A stretch of DNA of 64,000 nucleotides from F0422 sp003992255 (GTDB lineage: Bacteria > Bacillota > Negativicutes > Veillonellales > Veillonellaceae). The translations under genes were made by a program, and so were the position numbers. The notes beneath the pieces are model-generated. The model was not told the DNA's origin. It saw only the letters and a list, made by a program, of their open reading frames with translations, and did not search any database. The stretch is from NCBI RefSeq assembly GCF_003992255.1, contig NZ_RQVA01000010.1:17808-81807 (forward strand), given 5' to 3'. Positions 1 through 8,634 of this stretch are shown piece by piece; position 1 is the first letter of the stretch, and each line of letters begins with the position of its first letter.

Positions 1-795
1 TAGGCAACGGTAAGCATCGTCTAGTAAACGTAGCAAAATAGGCGTAATAATATTCGCCACGATGAGGGAGGCTGTTTCCGTCACGCCTTCTAATAAATTA
101 TTTGTTTGTACCGTCACAACGGATTCCAATTGATTCATTGCCACATGGTTACGAGCGTTGGCCGTGGCGGTTTCATCTAGGTCAAAGGCTGTCACAGAAT
201 GAGCGCCGAGAGCACCTGCAAATAAGGCGATGATGCCAGACCCTGTGCCTACGTCAAAGACGGTACTGTTAGGAGTGAGATGTTGCGCCATCGCTTGGAT
301 TGCCAATCTTGTGGTAGGATGATCGCCAGTGCCGAAGGCAATGCCAGGTTCAATGCGAATGATGTGTTCATTTTCGCGAGGACTATACTCCGCCCAATCT
401 GGAATAATAGTAAGATTATCCGTCATAGGGATGGGTGGATATTGCGTTTTCCAATCGTCCCAACCCGATTCGTCCGCCATGGTAATGGACAGCGCGAGGG
501 GGCCGAAATCCATGGTGAAAGTACTTTGTAATTGCTGGAGCTCACTTTTTATGAGAGTCTCTAATTGGTCAACCTCATATAGATTTGGGGCTATATAGGC
601 TTTCACAGTGACGTCTGAGGAATCGTAGAGTTCTTCACGGTCCGGTTTGATAATGCCGAATCCATCGTCGGTCAATTGATCAAACTCATAAGGGTCCTCT
701 GTGTAAACGCCTTCAGCGCCTAAAGCGAGCAATGTATCTGTAATGAGTTCAGACGCTTCATGCGTCGTAGTGAGTGTAATTTCTAGCCATGCCAT
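1..795 (-). CDS. prmA: Ribosomal protein L11 methyltransferase, 5' part (gene runs off the window)
   Basis: PrmA trimethylates ribosomal protein L11 in the cytoplasm using S-adenosylmethionine. The minus strand reads 265 codons without a stop from ATG at 795 to base 1; the last 40-50 codons of a typical 310-residue PrmA lie outside the window. Visible family features are the N-terminal substrate domain beginning MAWLEITL, the W-K-x-Y-x-P type segment near residue 115, the SAM-binding FDVGTGSGI loop near residue 185, an acidic FDLDE strand after it, and the IVANI motif near residue 245. A GAGG ribosome site precedes the ATG. Recognition is by motifs, and the fit is strong over the whole readable part. 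Confidence 0.93.
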   Translation of the reverse strand, partial: MAWLEITLTTTHEASELITDTLLALGAEGVYTEDPYEFDQLTDDGFGIIKPDREELYDSSDVTVKAYIAPNLYEVDQLETLIKSELQQLQSTFTMDFGPLALSITMADESGWDDWKTQYPPIPMTDNLTIIPDWAEYSPRENEHIIRIEPGIAFGTGDHPTTRLAIQAMAQHLTPNSTVFDVGTGSGIIALFAGALGAHSVTAFDLDETATANARNHVAMNQLESVVTVQTNNLLEGVTETASLIVANIITPILLRLLDDAYRCL

Positions 796-850
796 TGTGG
801 TACCTCGTTATTGTAAATTCTAATATAGTACTGTTATATATTGTATGAAA

Positions 851-892
851 AGGCTGTTACAAACATGTAAAATTACATTTTGTTACAGCCTC
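851..892 (-). terminator. Hairpin terminator after the small secreted protein gene
   Basis: AGGCTGT-T-ACAAA pairs with TTTGT-T-ACAGCCT around an inner ATGTAA/TTACAT stem. Read on the minus strand, the stem is followed by TTTTC. It lies just past the stop of the 925-1389 gene and before prmA. Confidence 0.6.
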
Positions 893-924
893 TTATTGTG
901 TAAAGTTATATACTGATTGTTATG

Positions 925-1389
925 TTATCTCCAATAGAATTCATTTGAGAAGCTATCGAAGAATCGTATATTATATACTTGGTGGAATGCTTTTTCTGCA
1001 GCTGGCAATCGTACTCGGCTAATCGATAATGGTTGATCAGGGTGTAGGTAGGTAATCGGGTAACCTGTATTATTGTTTAATAATAAAATCTCTGGTTTGT
1101 CGATGTTGTAATAAAATCTAAAGGGGATAACTCTAGAAATTGCTGTATTACCTTTATGAGCGTCTGGAACTACTGCAACGTTTACAGCCAATTGGTAATA
1201 GGGAGGGTTGTATAACATATTAACGACAGATGTACTATCGTAGTAGTAAGCAATTCCCATGTGACCATCAATTAATTTTAGGTTTTTATCTCCATTTAGA
1301 TATGGTGGATATAAACTAGATGCGAATGAAACGCTCATGGTTAGGAGTAAGGTAGTTACAACAATGGCTAATAATCGAAATACTTTCAT
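925..1389 (-). CDS. Small secreted protein of unknown function
   Basis: A 154-residue protein with a clear Sec signal peptide: Lys-2, Arg-5, a hydrophobic core over residues 6-20 and a probable cleavage after SFA near residue 23. The mature part is rich in Tyr, Asn and Pro, has no cysteine, and no family is recognised. AAAAGGAG lies 8-9 bases before the ATG. It is a single gene with its own terminator, and upstream on the same strand is only a 226-base gap before the permease terminator. In a diderm cell the product would be periplasmic or attached to the outer membrane; this is inferred from the signal peptide alone. Confidence 0.75.
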   Translation of the reverse strand: MKVFRLLAIVVTTLLLTMSVSFASSLYPPYLNGDKNLKLIDGHMGIAYYYDSTSVVNMLYNPPYYQLAVNVAVVPDAHKGNTAISRVIPFRFYYNIDKPEILLLNNNTGYPITYLHPDQPLSISRVRLPAAEKAFHQVYNIRFFDSFSNEFYWR

Positions 1390-1617
1390 AGGGGTAGTCT
1401 CCTTTTAGGGTGCAATAGAATTTGTAAAATGTTCATACTATAATAGATGCATATATATCAAACACATAGATTTTTTGGTAGGTTAAAGAGATAGTATGCT
1501 TATTTATAATATTATATCATTCTATGAGGATTACAGGTAGTAAACTAATAGACTCTTTTCCATTGAAGAAAATTTCATTTGCAAAAAGTACGAAAATTTC
1601 CATTGAAATGACATAAT

Positions 1618-1655
1618 AAAAAGGATAGCCGAGCATATGCTTAGCTATCCTTTTT
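1618..1655 (-). terminator. Terminator of the permease gene (reads both ways)
   Basis: AAAAAGGATAGC pairs with GCTATCCTTTTT around a 14-base loop. On the minus strand the stem is followed by a T run and lies ten bases past the permease stop. The other side is also T-rich, so it may act in both directions. Confidence 0.8.
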
Positions 1656-1665
1656 GTGTTAGATA

Positions 1666-3027
1666 TTATTTTTTCTTAAGTTTATACGCAATGTACAGAG
1701 CGCCAATCCACACGGGAATGATATAAATGGATGTGCGCATGGAATCCATGGTCAACATTACGCCTACTGCCATAGCGATGAACGCAAAGCAGAAGTAGTT
1801 TGTGAATGGATACAAGATAGACTTAAACTTCAATTCATCAAGGCGACCTTCGCGAGCAAAACGTTTGCGGAATTTAAGGTGTGTCACTGGAATGATGAAC
1901 CATGCAATGATAAGGCCTGCTACGATGATAGCCAACAATTGCAAGAACACGTCACTAGCGCTTGGGAAGATGTATGTTAAGAATACAACGATCAAGGCTA
2001 AGGCTGCACAGAACAAAGTAGCAATTAATGGTACCCCTGTAGCTGTTAAGTTCTTGAAGATTTTTGGAGCATCACCAGATAATGCCATGCTGTGCAAAAT
2101 ACGAGAATTACTGTAGAGCAAGCTATTGTATACAGATAAGGCCGCGACCACAACAACGAAGTTCAAGATATGAGCTGCTGCTGGAATACCGATGTTGGTA
2201 AAGATTTGAACAAATGGGCTCGCTTGTGTGCCAAGTTCATTCCATGGAGATAATGCCATGATGACAGTCATTGTACCTACATAGAAGATCAGGATACGAG
2301 CTAATAATTCATTAATCGCTTTTGGTAATGTTTTTTCAGGATGTTCTGCTTCTCCTGCAGTGATACCAATCAATTCGACCCCACCAAAGGAGAACATAAC
2401 TACAGCAATAGAGGCGATGAATCCATAGGCTCCATTTGGGAACAATCCACCATGAATCCAAAGATTGGAGAAGTTTTGTGGGAATGACCCCATATCTCCA
2501 AAGAAGATGAGGTATGCACCAAAGGCGATCATGGCGATGATGGCCACTACTTTAATCAAAGAAGCAAAGAACTCCACTTCCCCATAGGCACGAACATTAA
2601 TAAGATTAATCACAGTGACCAATGTAATACAAGCCAGTGTAGTAATCCAATGCGGAATGCCTGGCAACCAGAAATCTAAGTACACTGAAATCGCAGCGAG
2701 TTCTGCCATGCTGGCAAGCATGTACACGATCCAGTAATTCCAACCAGATAAATAGCCTGCAAACGAAGACCAATATTTACTAGCAAAATAGGTAAAGGAG
2801 CCGGACACAGGTTCACGAACCGACATTTCTCCTAGCATACGCATTAAAAAGAAAATAAAGATACCAGTTAATAAATAGGAGAAAATAACACCGGGTCCTA
2901 CTAATTGGATTGTTGGGGCGGATCCGTAGAAGAGGCCTGTCCCCACCGAGGCGCCTAAGGCAATCATTTGCATGTGTCGACTTTTCAGCCCCCGATGCAA
3001 TGACGTCTTTGATTCATTGTCTTTCAT
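1666..3027 (-). CDS. Amino-acid permease, APC superfamily (AAT type)
   Basis: An inner-membrane amino-acid:cation symporter with about 12 membrane spans. After a short charged N-terminus (LHRGLKSRHM) comes the first span with the substrate-site motif GASVGTGLF, then GPGVIFSYLL and the conserved LGEMSVREPVSGSF segment of the AAT subfamily (AroP, GabP, LysP, ProY). The later stretch GIFGVEL-like SFGGVELIGITAGEAE is also typical. The ATG at 3027 is preferred to the upstream in-frame ATG at 3048, because GGAAGGGAG sits 5-12 bases before 3027 and inside the longer version. The substrate cannot be told from sequence. It is a lone gene with its own terminator, divergent from the EF-G-like gene. Confidence 0.9.
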   Translation of the reverse strand: MKDNESKTSLHRGLKSRHMQMIALGASVGTGLFYGSAPTIQLVGPGVIFSYLLTGIFIFFLMRMLGEMSVREPVSGSFTYFASKYWSSFAGYLSGWNYWIVYMLASMAELAAISVYLDFWLPGIPHWITTLACITLVTVINLINVRAYGEVEFFASLIKVVAIIAMIAFGAYLIFFGDMGSFPQNFSNLWIHGGLFPNGAYGFIASIAVVMFSFGGVELIGITAGEAEHPEKTLPKAINELLARILIFYVGTMTVIMALSPWNELGTQASPFVQIFTNIGIPAAAHILNFVVVVAALSVYNSLLYSNSRILHSMALSGDAPKIFKNLTATGVPLIATLFCAALALIVVFLTYIFPSASDVFLQLLAIIVAGLIIAWFIIPVTHLKFRKRFAREGRLDELKFKSILYPFTNYFCFAFIAMAVGVMLTMDSMRTSIYIIPVWIGALYIAYKLKKK

Positions 3028-3284
3028 ACTATATAACTCCCTTCCCATATATGTTCTGAAATGATATATCTATTAGAATACCATAAACTATAGAATTTAC
3101 CTAGTAAAAATTTAGTTTAGTAGAGAAGTAACGGAATATGTATGAAAATAATTTTTCAACCATATATAATTAGATATATGCGTAATTTGCATGAATATCT
3201 TGCGATTTTTAAAAGGAGTTTTCTTGTTTGTGTAGAATTATTTAAACAATAGACTGTTTTCGGCTGTAAAGGAGGACGATGTTC

Positions 3285-5354
3285 ATGAAAGAATATACTA
3301 GTGATTTAATCAGAAACGTGGCGGTGGTCTCCCATGACGGGGCGGGTAAAACAGCATTGGTAGAGGCATTGCTATTGTCTTGTGGTGCTGTAGACTTTGT
3401 AGGTAAAGGACAAGATAATAAACATATCATGGACTTTGAACCAGAAGAAATCAAACGGAATGTGACGATTCAATTAGGTATGGCACCTTGTGAATGGAAA
3501 GGTCATAAAATTAACTTTATCGATACTCCAGGTTATTCTGAGTTCCATGGGGAGGTGCGGTCTGCTTTGCGTGCAGCAGACGGTATGCTCATGGTATTAT
3601 CTGCTGGTACAGGCGTAGAAATCGATACCATCCGTGCTTGGGAATATGGTGTAGAATTGCAAATGCCTCGCATGGCTTTCATCAATAAAATGGACAGTGA
3701 AAAAGCGGATTTCTTTGGTACCTTAGAAAAGATGCGCGAGCTTTTTGGAAAGGCGATTATGCCATTGCAAATCCCTATTGGTGAAGGACCTACTTTCAAA
3801 GGTGTAGTAGATGTGGCGAAGCGGACAGCCTATGTCTATGAAAATGGGAATATGACAGAAGTGGACGTACCTGCTGAATTGTCTGCAAAAGTAGAAGAAA
3901 TTCGTGAAATGACGGTAGAAGCGGCTGCAGAAGGTAACGATGCTTTATTAGAAAAATATTTAGATGGCGAAGAATTAACATTGGAAGAAATTCGCCAAGG
4001 GTTACGGGAAGGTATGCTGACAGGCCGTGTGTGTCCTGTGATGTGTGGTACGGCTTTGGGTCGTATCGGTATGGACCAAGTACTAGATCGTATGATTCGT
4101 TACATGCCAGATGCAACGAAAAAAGTGATGACTGCTATCGGTGTAGATTCTAAGGAAGAACATATCGTGGTGGCAGATAAACCGTTTACAGGGTTCGTAT
4201 TTAAAACAATTTTAGATCCGTTTGCAGGCAAACAAAGTTTTGTTCGTGTCTTCTCTGGTGAATTGAAAGTAGGGGACAAGCTGTACAATGTAACCCGTGA
4301 TGTAGAAGAAAAATGGGGCAAAATGGTGACTTTGATTGGTAAACAACAAGTACCAGTAGAAGTGGCAAAAGCCGGTGATATCGTGGTCATTCCTAAATTA
4401 GCAGAAACGAAAACAGGAGATACATTTGGTACTGCTGAATTTAAAGTACAATATGCGCCAATTCGATTCCCACAACCGTTATATCGTATCGCTATGGTAC
4501 CTGAGAAAAAAGGGGAAGAAGAAAAATTAGCGAATGCTCTTGGACGGATTTCAGAAGAAGATCCTACATGCGAAGTGATAAAAGATGTAGAAGGGCGCCA
4601 AATGCAAGTGCGTTGTATGGGCGATGTCCATTTAGAACATATTTTACAAAAAATGGAACGTAAATATGGGGTCCGCGCGAAATTAGAAACTCCTTATATT
4701 CCGTATCGTGAAACGATTCGTGGTACAGTGGAAGTAGAAGGTAAACATAAAAAGCAAAGTGGTGGTCATGGCCAATATGGTCATGTGAAGTTGAGTATTG
4801 CACCACTATATGAAGGTGAGTTTGAATTTGTCGATAAAATCTTTGGTGGTGCCGTGCCTCGTCAATATATTCCAGCTGTGGAAAAAGGTGTCCGTGAAAC
4901 CTTAGAAAAAGGATTGCTCGCAGGGTACCCAATGATTGGGGTACAAGTGACCTTGGTAGATGGTTCGTATCACACAGTGGATTCCTCGGAATTGGCTTTT
5001 AAAATGGCGGCAGCTCAAGCTTTGAAAAAAGGTGTGCCGGATGCAAAACCAATTTTGCTAGAACCAGTGTATAATGTGAATGTCATCGGTCCAGAAGAAT
5101 TTATGGGCGATATCATGGGTGACTTGAATAGCCGTCGTGGTCGCGTACTCGGTATGGACCAAGGTGTGCGTGAAGGCATCACTATAGTAAAAGCTCAAGT
5201 TCCATTGGTGGAAATGTTGGATTATGTAACAGTGTTGCGTTCCATGACACAAGGACAAGGTGTGTTTAACATGGAATTTAGTGGATACGAAGAAGTGCCG
5301 CATAAACAAGCTGAAACAATCATCGCGGGATTTGCGGGGCACGAAGAGTCGTAA
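3285..5354 (+). CDS. EF-G-like translational GTPase (second EF-G family)
   Basis: A 689-residue protein with the full EF-G layout: a GTPase domain, domain II, and domains III-V with GHGQYGHVKL and the GGAVPRQYIPAVEKG segment of domain IV. The P-loop reads SHDGAGKT rather than the AHIDAGKT of housekeeping EF-G, switch II is DTPGYSEFHGEV, and the base-recognition motif is NKMD. These mark the bacterial EF-G-like branch rather than FusA itself; whether it works in translocation, ribosome recycling or something else is unknown. AAAGGAGG fits ATG 3285 (nine bases) better than ATG 3279 (three bases). It is a lone gene followed by a long hairpin repeat. Confidence 0.88.
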   Translation: MKEYTSDLIRNVAVVSHDGAGKTALVEALLLSCGAVDFVGKGQDNKHIMDFEPEEIKRNVTIQLGMAPCEWKGHKINFIDTPGYSEFHGEVRSALRAADGMLMVLSAGTGVEIDTIRAWEYGVELQMPRMAFINKMDSEKADFFGTLEKMRELFGKAIMPLQIPIGEGPTFKGVVDVAKRTAYVYENGNMTEVDVPAELSAKVEEIREMTVEAAAEGNDALLEKYLDGEELTLEEIRQGLREGMLTGRVCPVMCGTALGRIGMDQVLDRMIRYMPDATKKVMTAIGVDSKEEHIVVADKPFTGFVFKTILDPFAGKQSFVRVFSGELKVGDKLYNVTRDVEEKWGKMVTLIGKQQVPVEVAKAGDIVVIPKLAETKTGDTFGTAEFKVQYAPIRFPQPLYRIAMVPEKKGEEEKLANALGRISEEDPTCEVIKDVEGRQMQVRCMGDVHLEHILQKMERKYGVRAKLETPYIPYRETIRGTVEVEGKHKKQSGGHGQYGHVKLSIAPLYEGEFEFVDKIFGGAVPRQYIPAVEKGVRETLEKGLLAGYPMIGVQVTLVDGSYHTVDSSELAFKMAAAQALKKGVPDAKPILLEPVYNVNVIGPEEFMGDIMGDLNSRRGRVLGMDQGVREGITIVKAQVPLVEMLDYVTVLRSMTQGQGVFNMEFSGYEEVPHKQAETIIAGFAGHEES

Positions 5355-5400
5355 CTTGTGATGCTATGAAGTTGGTGACGTTTTTGTTGTAAGAAAAATA

Positions 5401-5470
5401 GAAAAGCGTGGCATACTCCTCCACAAACTGATCCTACGGTAGGTTTGCTCCGGAGTATACCACGCTTTTC
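5401..5470 (+). repeat. Long hairpin repeat, family A copy 1; probable terminator
   Basis: GAAAAGCGTGG and ATACTCC pair with GGAGTAT and CCACGCTTTTC. The apical part is the family core CTGATCCTACGGTAGG, flanked by CAAA and TTTG. A second, outer pair of arms (GTTGGTGA at 5371, TCACCAAC at 5503) surrounds it. The position after the EF-G-like gene and the TTTTC edge fit a terminator. The same core recurs at 52.3, 52.5, 61.2 and 61.4 kb with different stems. Confidence 0.8.
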
Positions 5471-5545
5471 TGCATTAGTGTAATGTAATAAAAATAAGGA
5501 CATCACCAACCTTCTACGTATAATGGCGTTCCTCAGAAGAAAATA

Positions 5546-5575
5546 TTAACGATACGAGTAATTTTGTAGTATAAT
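5546..5575 (+). promoter_or_regulatory. Promoter of the small-peptide mRNA
   Basis: TTAACG, 18 bases, then a perfect TATAAT (5570-5575). The predicted start falls near 5583, at the GAAGAGTCAACGACGTGT sequence that is mirrored at the far end of the locus. Confidence 0.55.
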
Positions 5576-5641
5576 AGTAGTTGAAGAGTCAACGACGTGT
5601 TGTTGGGCTTATCTCTTCCTCATAAGGGAGGAGGTGGTACT

Positions 5642-5719
5642 ATGAAAAAGTTTAGAAAAATCTATAGATTGATTTTAATTCTAAAGTTAATAGTACAACT
5701 CATTGATTTATTTAAATAA
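5642..5719 (+). CDS. 25-residue hydrophobic peptide, candidate type I toxin
   Basis: ATG to TAA encodes a basic start (MKKFRKIYR), a run of Leu/Ile/Val with one Lys, and the end LIDLFK. This is the size and make-up of membrane-acting type I toxins, but no named family is recognised. A strong AGGAGG lies seven bases before the ATG. It can be hidden in a hairpin: CTTCCTC (5615-5621) pairs with GAGGAGG (5628-5634) across a six-base loop, as in many type I toxin mRNAs. The gene lies inside two converging promoters. A terminator-like hairpin for its mRNA is at 5801-5831, followed by a T-rich tract. Confidence 0.6.
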   Translation: MKKFRKIYRLILILKLIVQLIDLFK

Positions 5720-5724
5720 TTAAT

Positions 5725-5841
5725 GAGAAAGCCTAACGTAAAACGTAAGTATTGGTAGTACTTACACACGTTAGGCCATCGATTTTAATGATTTTGAGAT
5801 GAGCCTAACGCCCCAGACACGTTATTGGCTCTTCTTTTGTT
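5725..5841 (-). ncRNA. Candidate antisense RNA (antitoxin) of the peptide locus
   Basis: On the minus strand TATACT (5853-5848) is followed about seven bases later by GAAGAGCCAATAACGTGT, nearly the same start as the peptide mRNA on the other strand. Reading leftward, a stem of ACGTTAGGC with GCCTAACGT (5731-5776) is followed by CTTTCTCATTAATTATTT, a fair terminator. The RNA would be about 115 bases and complementary to the 3' part of the peptide mRNA. The -35 region is weak, and both ends are predictions. Confidence 0.45.
5801..5831 (+). terminator. Terminator of the peptide mRNA
   Basis: GAGCC and AACG pair with CGTT and GGCTC, followed by TTCTTTTGTTACTTTT. The same bases encode the 5' end of the antisense RNA on the other strand. 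Confidence 0.5.
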
Positions 5842-6003
5842 ACTTTTAGTATAGCATAGTTTATAACAGAATAAAAGAGGGGGCAGAAATTGTGTTTGAC
5901 CTTCTATGGTGATACGAGTATAGTTAAAGTAGATAGATACGATTCATGTGTTAGTGCCATAGAAATGTACGAGATGCATGGAGTAATGATAAAGGAGTCT
6001 GCC

Positions 6004-6477
6004 ATGATATATCAAAGTATAGCTATAGATTACAAACAGTTTCACTATCCTAAGGCGGTGGAACGGGCGTTGGAGTTTTTAAAATCTCATGATTTTACGA
6101 CTTTTATAGGGGGACGCTATCCCATTGAAGGGGATTTGATGTATGCCAATGTAGATATTGTGGATACACGTGTGTATGAGGAAACAAAGATTGAGGGACA
6201 TAAGGATTACATGGATGTGCAATTCCTTGTCATAGGGGAAGAGCAGATGGAAGTCCTCATTCGTCAAACGGCACCAGATGTAGTGGAGGCCTATGATGAC
6301 AAGGATTGTTATTTCTATGATCCAACCCAAGGAGGGACAGTAACGATTACTGTTCGTCCAGGGGATTATTGTATCTTTTATCCAGGAGAATTACATCGAA
6401 CTTTGATTGCACCGCATGAGGTACAACAGATTCGTAAAGTGGTAGTCAAAATTCATAAAAGCTTGCTTAGAGAATAA
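6004..6477 (+). CDS. YhcH/YjgK/YiaL family protein (cupin fold)
   Basis: A 157-residue protein of the DUF386 family. It shows the family's N-terminal helices (ALEFLKSHDF), the segment E.HKDYMDVQFLVIGEE with the conserved metal-site Glu/His, and the late FYPGELH motif that supplies another His. E. coli members act on sugars in the sialic-acid or 2,3-diketogulonate routes, some as anomerases; the substrate here is unknown. AAAGGAG lies seven bases before ATG 6004, and the usual family length of about 155 also fits this start rather than the longer reading from 5890. The two DMT permeases follow 11 bases later, so a shared transcript for a small metabolite is likely. Confidence 0.85.
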   Translation: MIYQSIAIDYKQFHYPKAVERALEFLKSHDFTTFIGGRYPIEGDLMYANVDIVDTRVYEETKIEGHKDYMDVQFLVIGEEQMEVLIRQTAPDVVEAYDDKDCYFYDPTQGGTVTITVRPGDYCIFYPGELHRTLIAPHEVQQIRKVVVKIHKSLLRE

Positions 6478-6488
6478 GGAGAATATAT

Positions 6489-7397
6489 ATGAACCGCTAT
6501 ATGATGGAAGGTGTAGGGCTTACAATTTTAGGGGGCATACTATGGGGTTTTTCCGGTATGTGCTCACAGTTTTTGCAACAGTTTCGACATGTACGGGCAG
6601 AGTGGTTAGTTCCCATTCGGCTTTTGCTGGCAGGGGTTATCACATTGGGCTTGGCCTATTCACAAAAAGGTAAAGATATTTTCAATGTATGGCGTTGCAA
6701 ACGAGATGTATTGGATCTTGTTATCTTTGCTGTATTTGGTATAGGCTTATGCCAATATTCTTATTTTAAATCGATTTATTATGCGGGGGCCGGTATTGCG
6801 ACAGTACTCCAATATTTAGGGCCATCTTTTATTATTATCTATGTGAGTCTGCGATATGTAAAATGGCCTCGATGGATTGAAATGCTCAGCGTCATCTTGG
6901 CAACATTGGGGATTGTATGTATTGCCTTGCAAGGGCAATGGGATGCGAGCCAGATACAAAGTACCATCGTGTTTTGGGGGCTTATTTCGGCTGTGGCTGT
7001 AGCGATTTATAGCTATCAGCCCAATCGGATTCTTCGTACCTATGGAACCATGCCGATCGTAGGGTTTGCTATGGTCATTGGTGGTCTAGTAGGTTGTGGT
7101 GTCTTCGACTTGAATAACACTGAAAGCATATGGGATTTATGGACATGGTTAGCCTTTTTTAGCCTTGTTTTTTTAGGCGCAGTGGTTTCTTTCAATGCCT
7201 ACCATGAAGGAGTACAGCGGATAGGAGCTGTTCGGGGCTCTATCTTGTCTTCTGTAGAACCAATTTCTGCAGCATTGTTGGGTTGGACTATATTAGATAA
7301 TCATTTTACAAGTTATGATATTATAGGTTTTATTCTTATTATTATTACCATTTTTATGCTTGCTTTCGACGCCAATCGTCATACTGAAAGTGATTAG
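6489..7397 (+). CDS. EamA-type DMT family permease (copy 1)
   Basis: 302 residues with ten predicted membrane spans, built as two EamA halves. Conserved features include GGILWGFSGMCSQFL at the first span, the YAGAGIATVLQYLGP stretch, and SFNAYHEGVQRIGAVRGS near the end of the second half, followed by EPISAALLGW. AAGGAG precedes the ATG. Such carriers export or import amino acids, sugars or other metabolites in the inner membrane; the substrate is not readable. It is seven bases upstream of a paralogue of nearly the same length, and a shared role with the YhcH protein upstream is inferred. Confidence 0.88.
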   Translation: MNRYMMEGVGLTILGGILWGFSGMCSQFLQQFRHVRAEWLVPIRLLLAGVITLGLAYSQKGKDIFNVWRCKRDVLDLVIFAVFGIGLCQYSYFKSIYYAGAGIATVLQYLGPSFIIIYVSLRYVKWPRWIEMLSVILATLGIVCIALQGQWDASQIQSTIVFWGLISAVAVAIYSYQPNRILRTYGTMPIVGFAMVIGGLVGCGVFDLNNTESIWDLWTWLAFFSLVFLGAVVSFNAYHEGVQRIGAVRGSILSSVEPISAALLGWTILDNHFTSYDIIGFILIIITIFMLAFDANRHTESD

Positions 7398-7404
7398 AGG
7401 AGTT

Positions 7405-8310
7405 ATGAATTCATATATACTGAAAGGCATGTTGTATATTGTAGTAGGTGCCGTCCTTTGGGGATTTTCCGGTATGTGCTCACAATTTGTGCAGCAAGAG
7501 AGAAATATGCCTGCGGAATGGGTAGTAGCTATGCGACTGACCTTAGCTGGAGCCATTACGGTACTCGCTGCATTTTGGCAAGGGAGAGTATCTATTTTTA
7601 AAGTATTTACTCATACAAAAGATACGATACGGCTCATCATATTTGGCATCTTGGGAATGTGGCTGTGTCAATACACCTATTTTAAAGCCATTGCCTATGC
7701 AGGGGCAGGAATTGCCACGGTACTACAATATGTAGGTCCAGCTCTCATTATTTTATATGTGTCGTTACGACGTATGGCATTACCTAGGTTTGCCGAAGCG
7801 ATAAGCGTGATCTTAGCTACCATAGGTACGGCGATTATTGCCTTGCAAGGAGAGTGGAATCTAGCAGCCTTAGATGATACCTTATTATTTTGGGGCCTTA
7901 CATCTGCTGTGGCAGTTGGTATTTATACAGTGCAACCAGTTCCGTTATTAAAGAAGTATGGAACAGCTCCTATCGTTGGCTTCGGAATGCTGATTGGTGG
8001 CGTGTTTGCGTGGATAGTAACCCAACCGAGTGCAGAGGGAATCGTTTGGGATCTATGGGCCCATGGTGGTTTTTGGAGCATTATTATCTTTGGTACGGTA
8101 GTCTCCTTTAATGCGTATCTAGAAGGGGTGCGTCGTGTGGGCGCTGTTACAGGATCCATACTTTCATCCATCGAACCAATTTCAGCGGCTGTGTTAGCAT
8201 GGCTAGTACTAGGGAATGAGTTTTCTCAGTGGGATATGATGGGTATGACGTTAATCATCATTACTATCTTTATTTTGGCCTGGGATAAGCGTCGAGCTAC
8301 AGAATCGTAA
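7405..8310 (+). CDS. EamA-type DMT family permease (copy 2)
   Basis: 301 residues, a tandem paralogue of the gene before it. It shares GFSGMCSQF, the YAGAGIATVLQY stretch, SFNAYLEGVRRVGAV and EPISAAVLAW. AGAGGAG lies just before ATG 7405, and the first gene's stop is seven bases upstream; an earlier in-frame start at 7360 would overlap the first gene and lacks a ribosome site. The two may form a heterodimer or be a simple duplication. Similarity is clear at protein level but only partial at DNA level, so the duplication is not recent. Confidence 0.88.
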   Translation: MNSYILKGMLYIVVGAVLWGFSGMCSQFVQQERNMPAEWVVAMRLTLAGAITVLAAFWQGRVSIFKVFTHTKDTIRLIIFGILGMWLCQYTYFKAIAYAGAGIATVLQYVGPALIILYVSLRRMALPRFAEAISVILATIGTAIIALQGEWNLAALDDTLLFWGLTSAVAVGIYTVQPVPLLKKYGTAPIVGFGMLIGGVFAWIVTQPSAEGIVWDLWAHGGFWSIIIFGTVVSFNAYLEGVRRVGAVTGSILSSIEPISAAVLAWLVLGNEFSQWDMMGMTLIIITIFILAWDKRRATES

Positions 8311-8374
8311 ATAATTCTATGATACACTATTCATTTGTCAGCGCTTTACAGCTGTACAAAACTAATATATTTTT

Positions 8375-8420
8375 ATAGCATGCTATGTGGTTTTTAACTG
8401 TACAGCATGCTATTTGTTTT
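8375..8420 (+). terminator. Terminator after the permease pair
   Basis: ATAGCATGCT pairs with AGCATGCTAT and is followed by TTGTTTT. An alternative arm pair, GCTGTACA (8351) with TGTACAGC (8399), overlaps it. Confidence 0.7.
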
Positions 8421-8634
8421 AAACGGAGGTAATACTTTCTAACTAAAGATAGGTACTTTCAATATAATGAAAGGTTGACCGCATAAGAAAATCATGGTAG
8501 AACTAGTAAATATAGAAGAACGGACTATGTCTATGACAAGTGCTTATATGCATCAAATAGACTAGTCGTAGCTAAGGAGCATTTGATTATCTGCATGGAT
8601 ACATATCCTCAAGGTGAGGAGTAGGAGGGATTCG
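8421..8634 (+). promoter_or_regulatory. Leader region of tyrA
   Basis: 214 bases without a convincing gene. TATAAT at 8463-8468 is a likely -10 box, but no good -35 is seen. The predicted leader is about 160 bases, and I recognise no riboswitch or T-box in it. Confidence 0.35.

Noticed and set aside
280..598. Plus-strand frames at the left edge
   Set aside because: They lie opposite the clear PrmA reading frame and have no ribosome sites or recognisable motifs.
3242..5509. Several minus-strand frames opposite the EF-G-like gene
   Set aside because: They are antisense shadows of a strongly conserved gene; none has a start signal or domain.
8494..8565. A 23-codon frame before tyrA (starts MVELVNIEE)
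   Set aside because: It has no ribosome site and no tyrosine-run leader peptide features, and the composition looks random.
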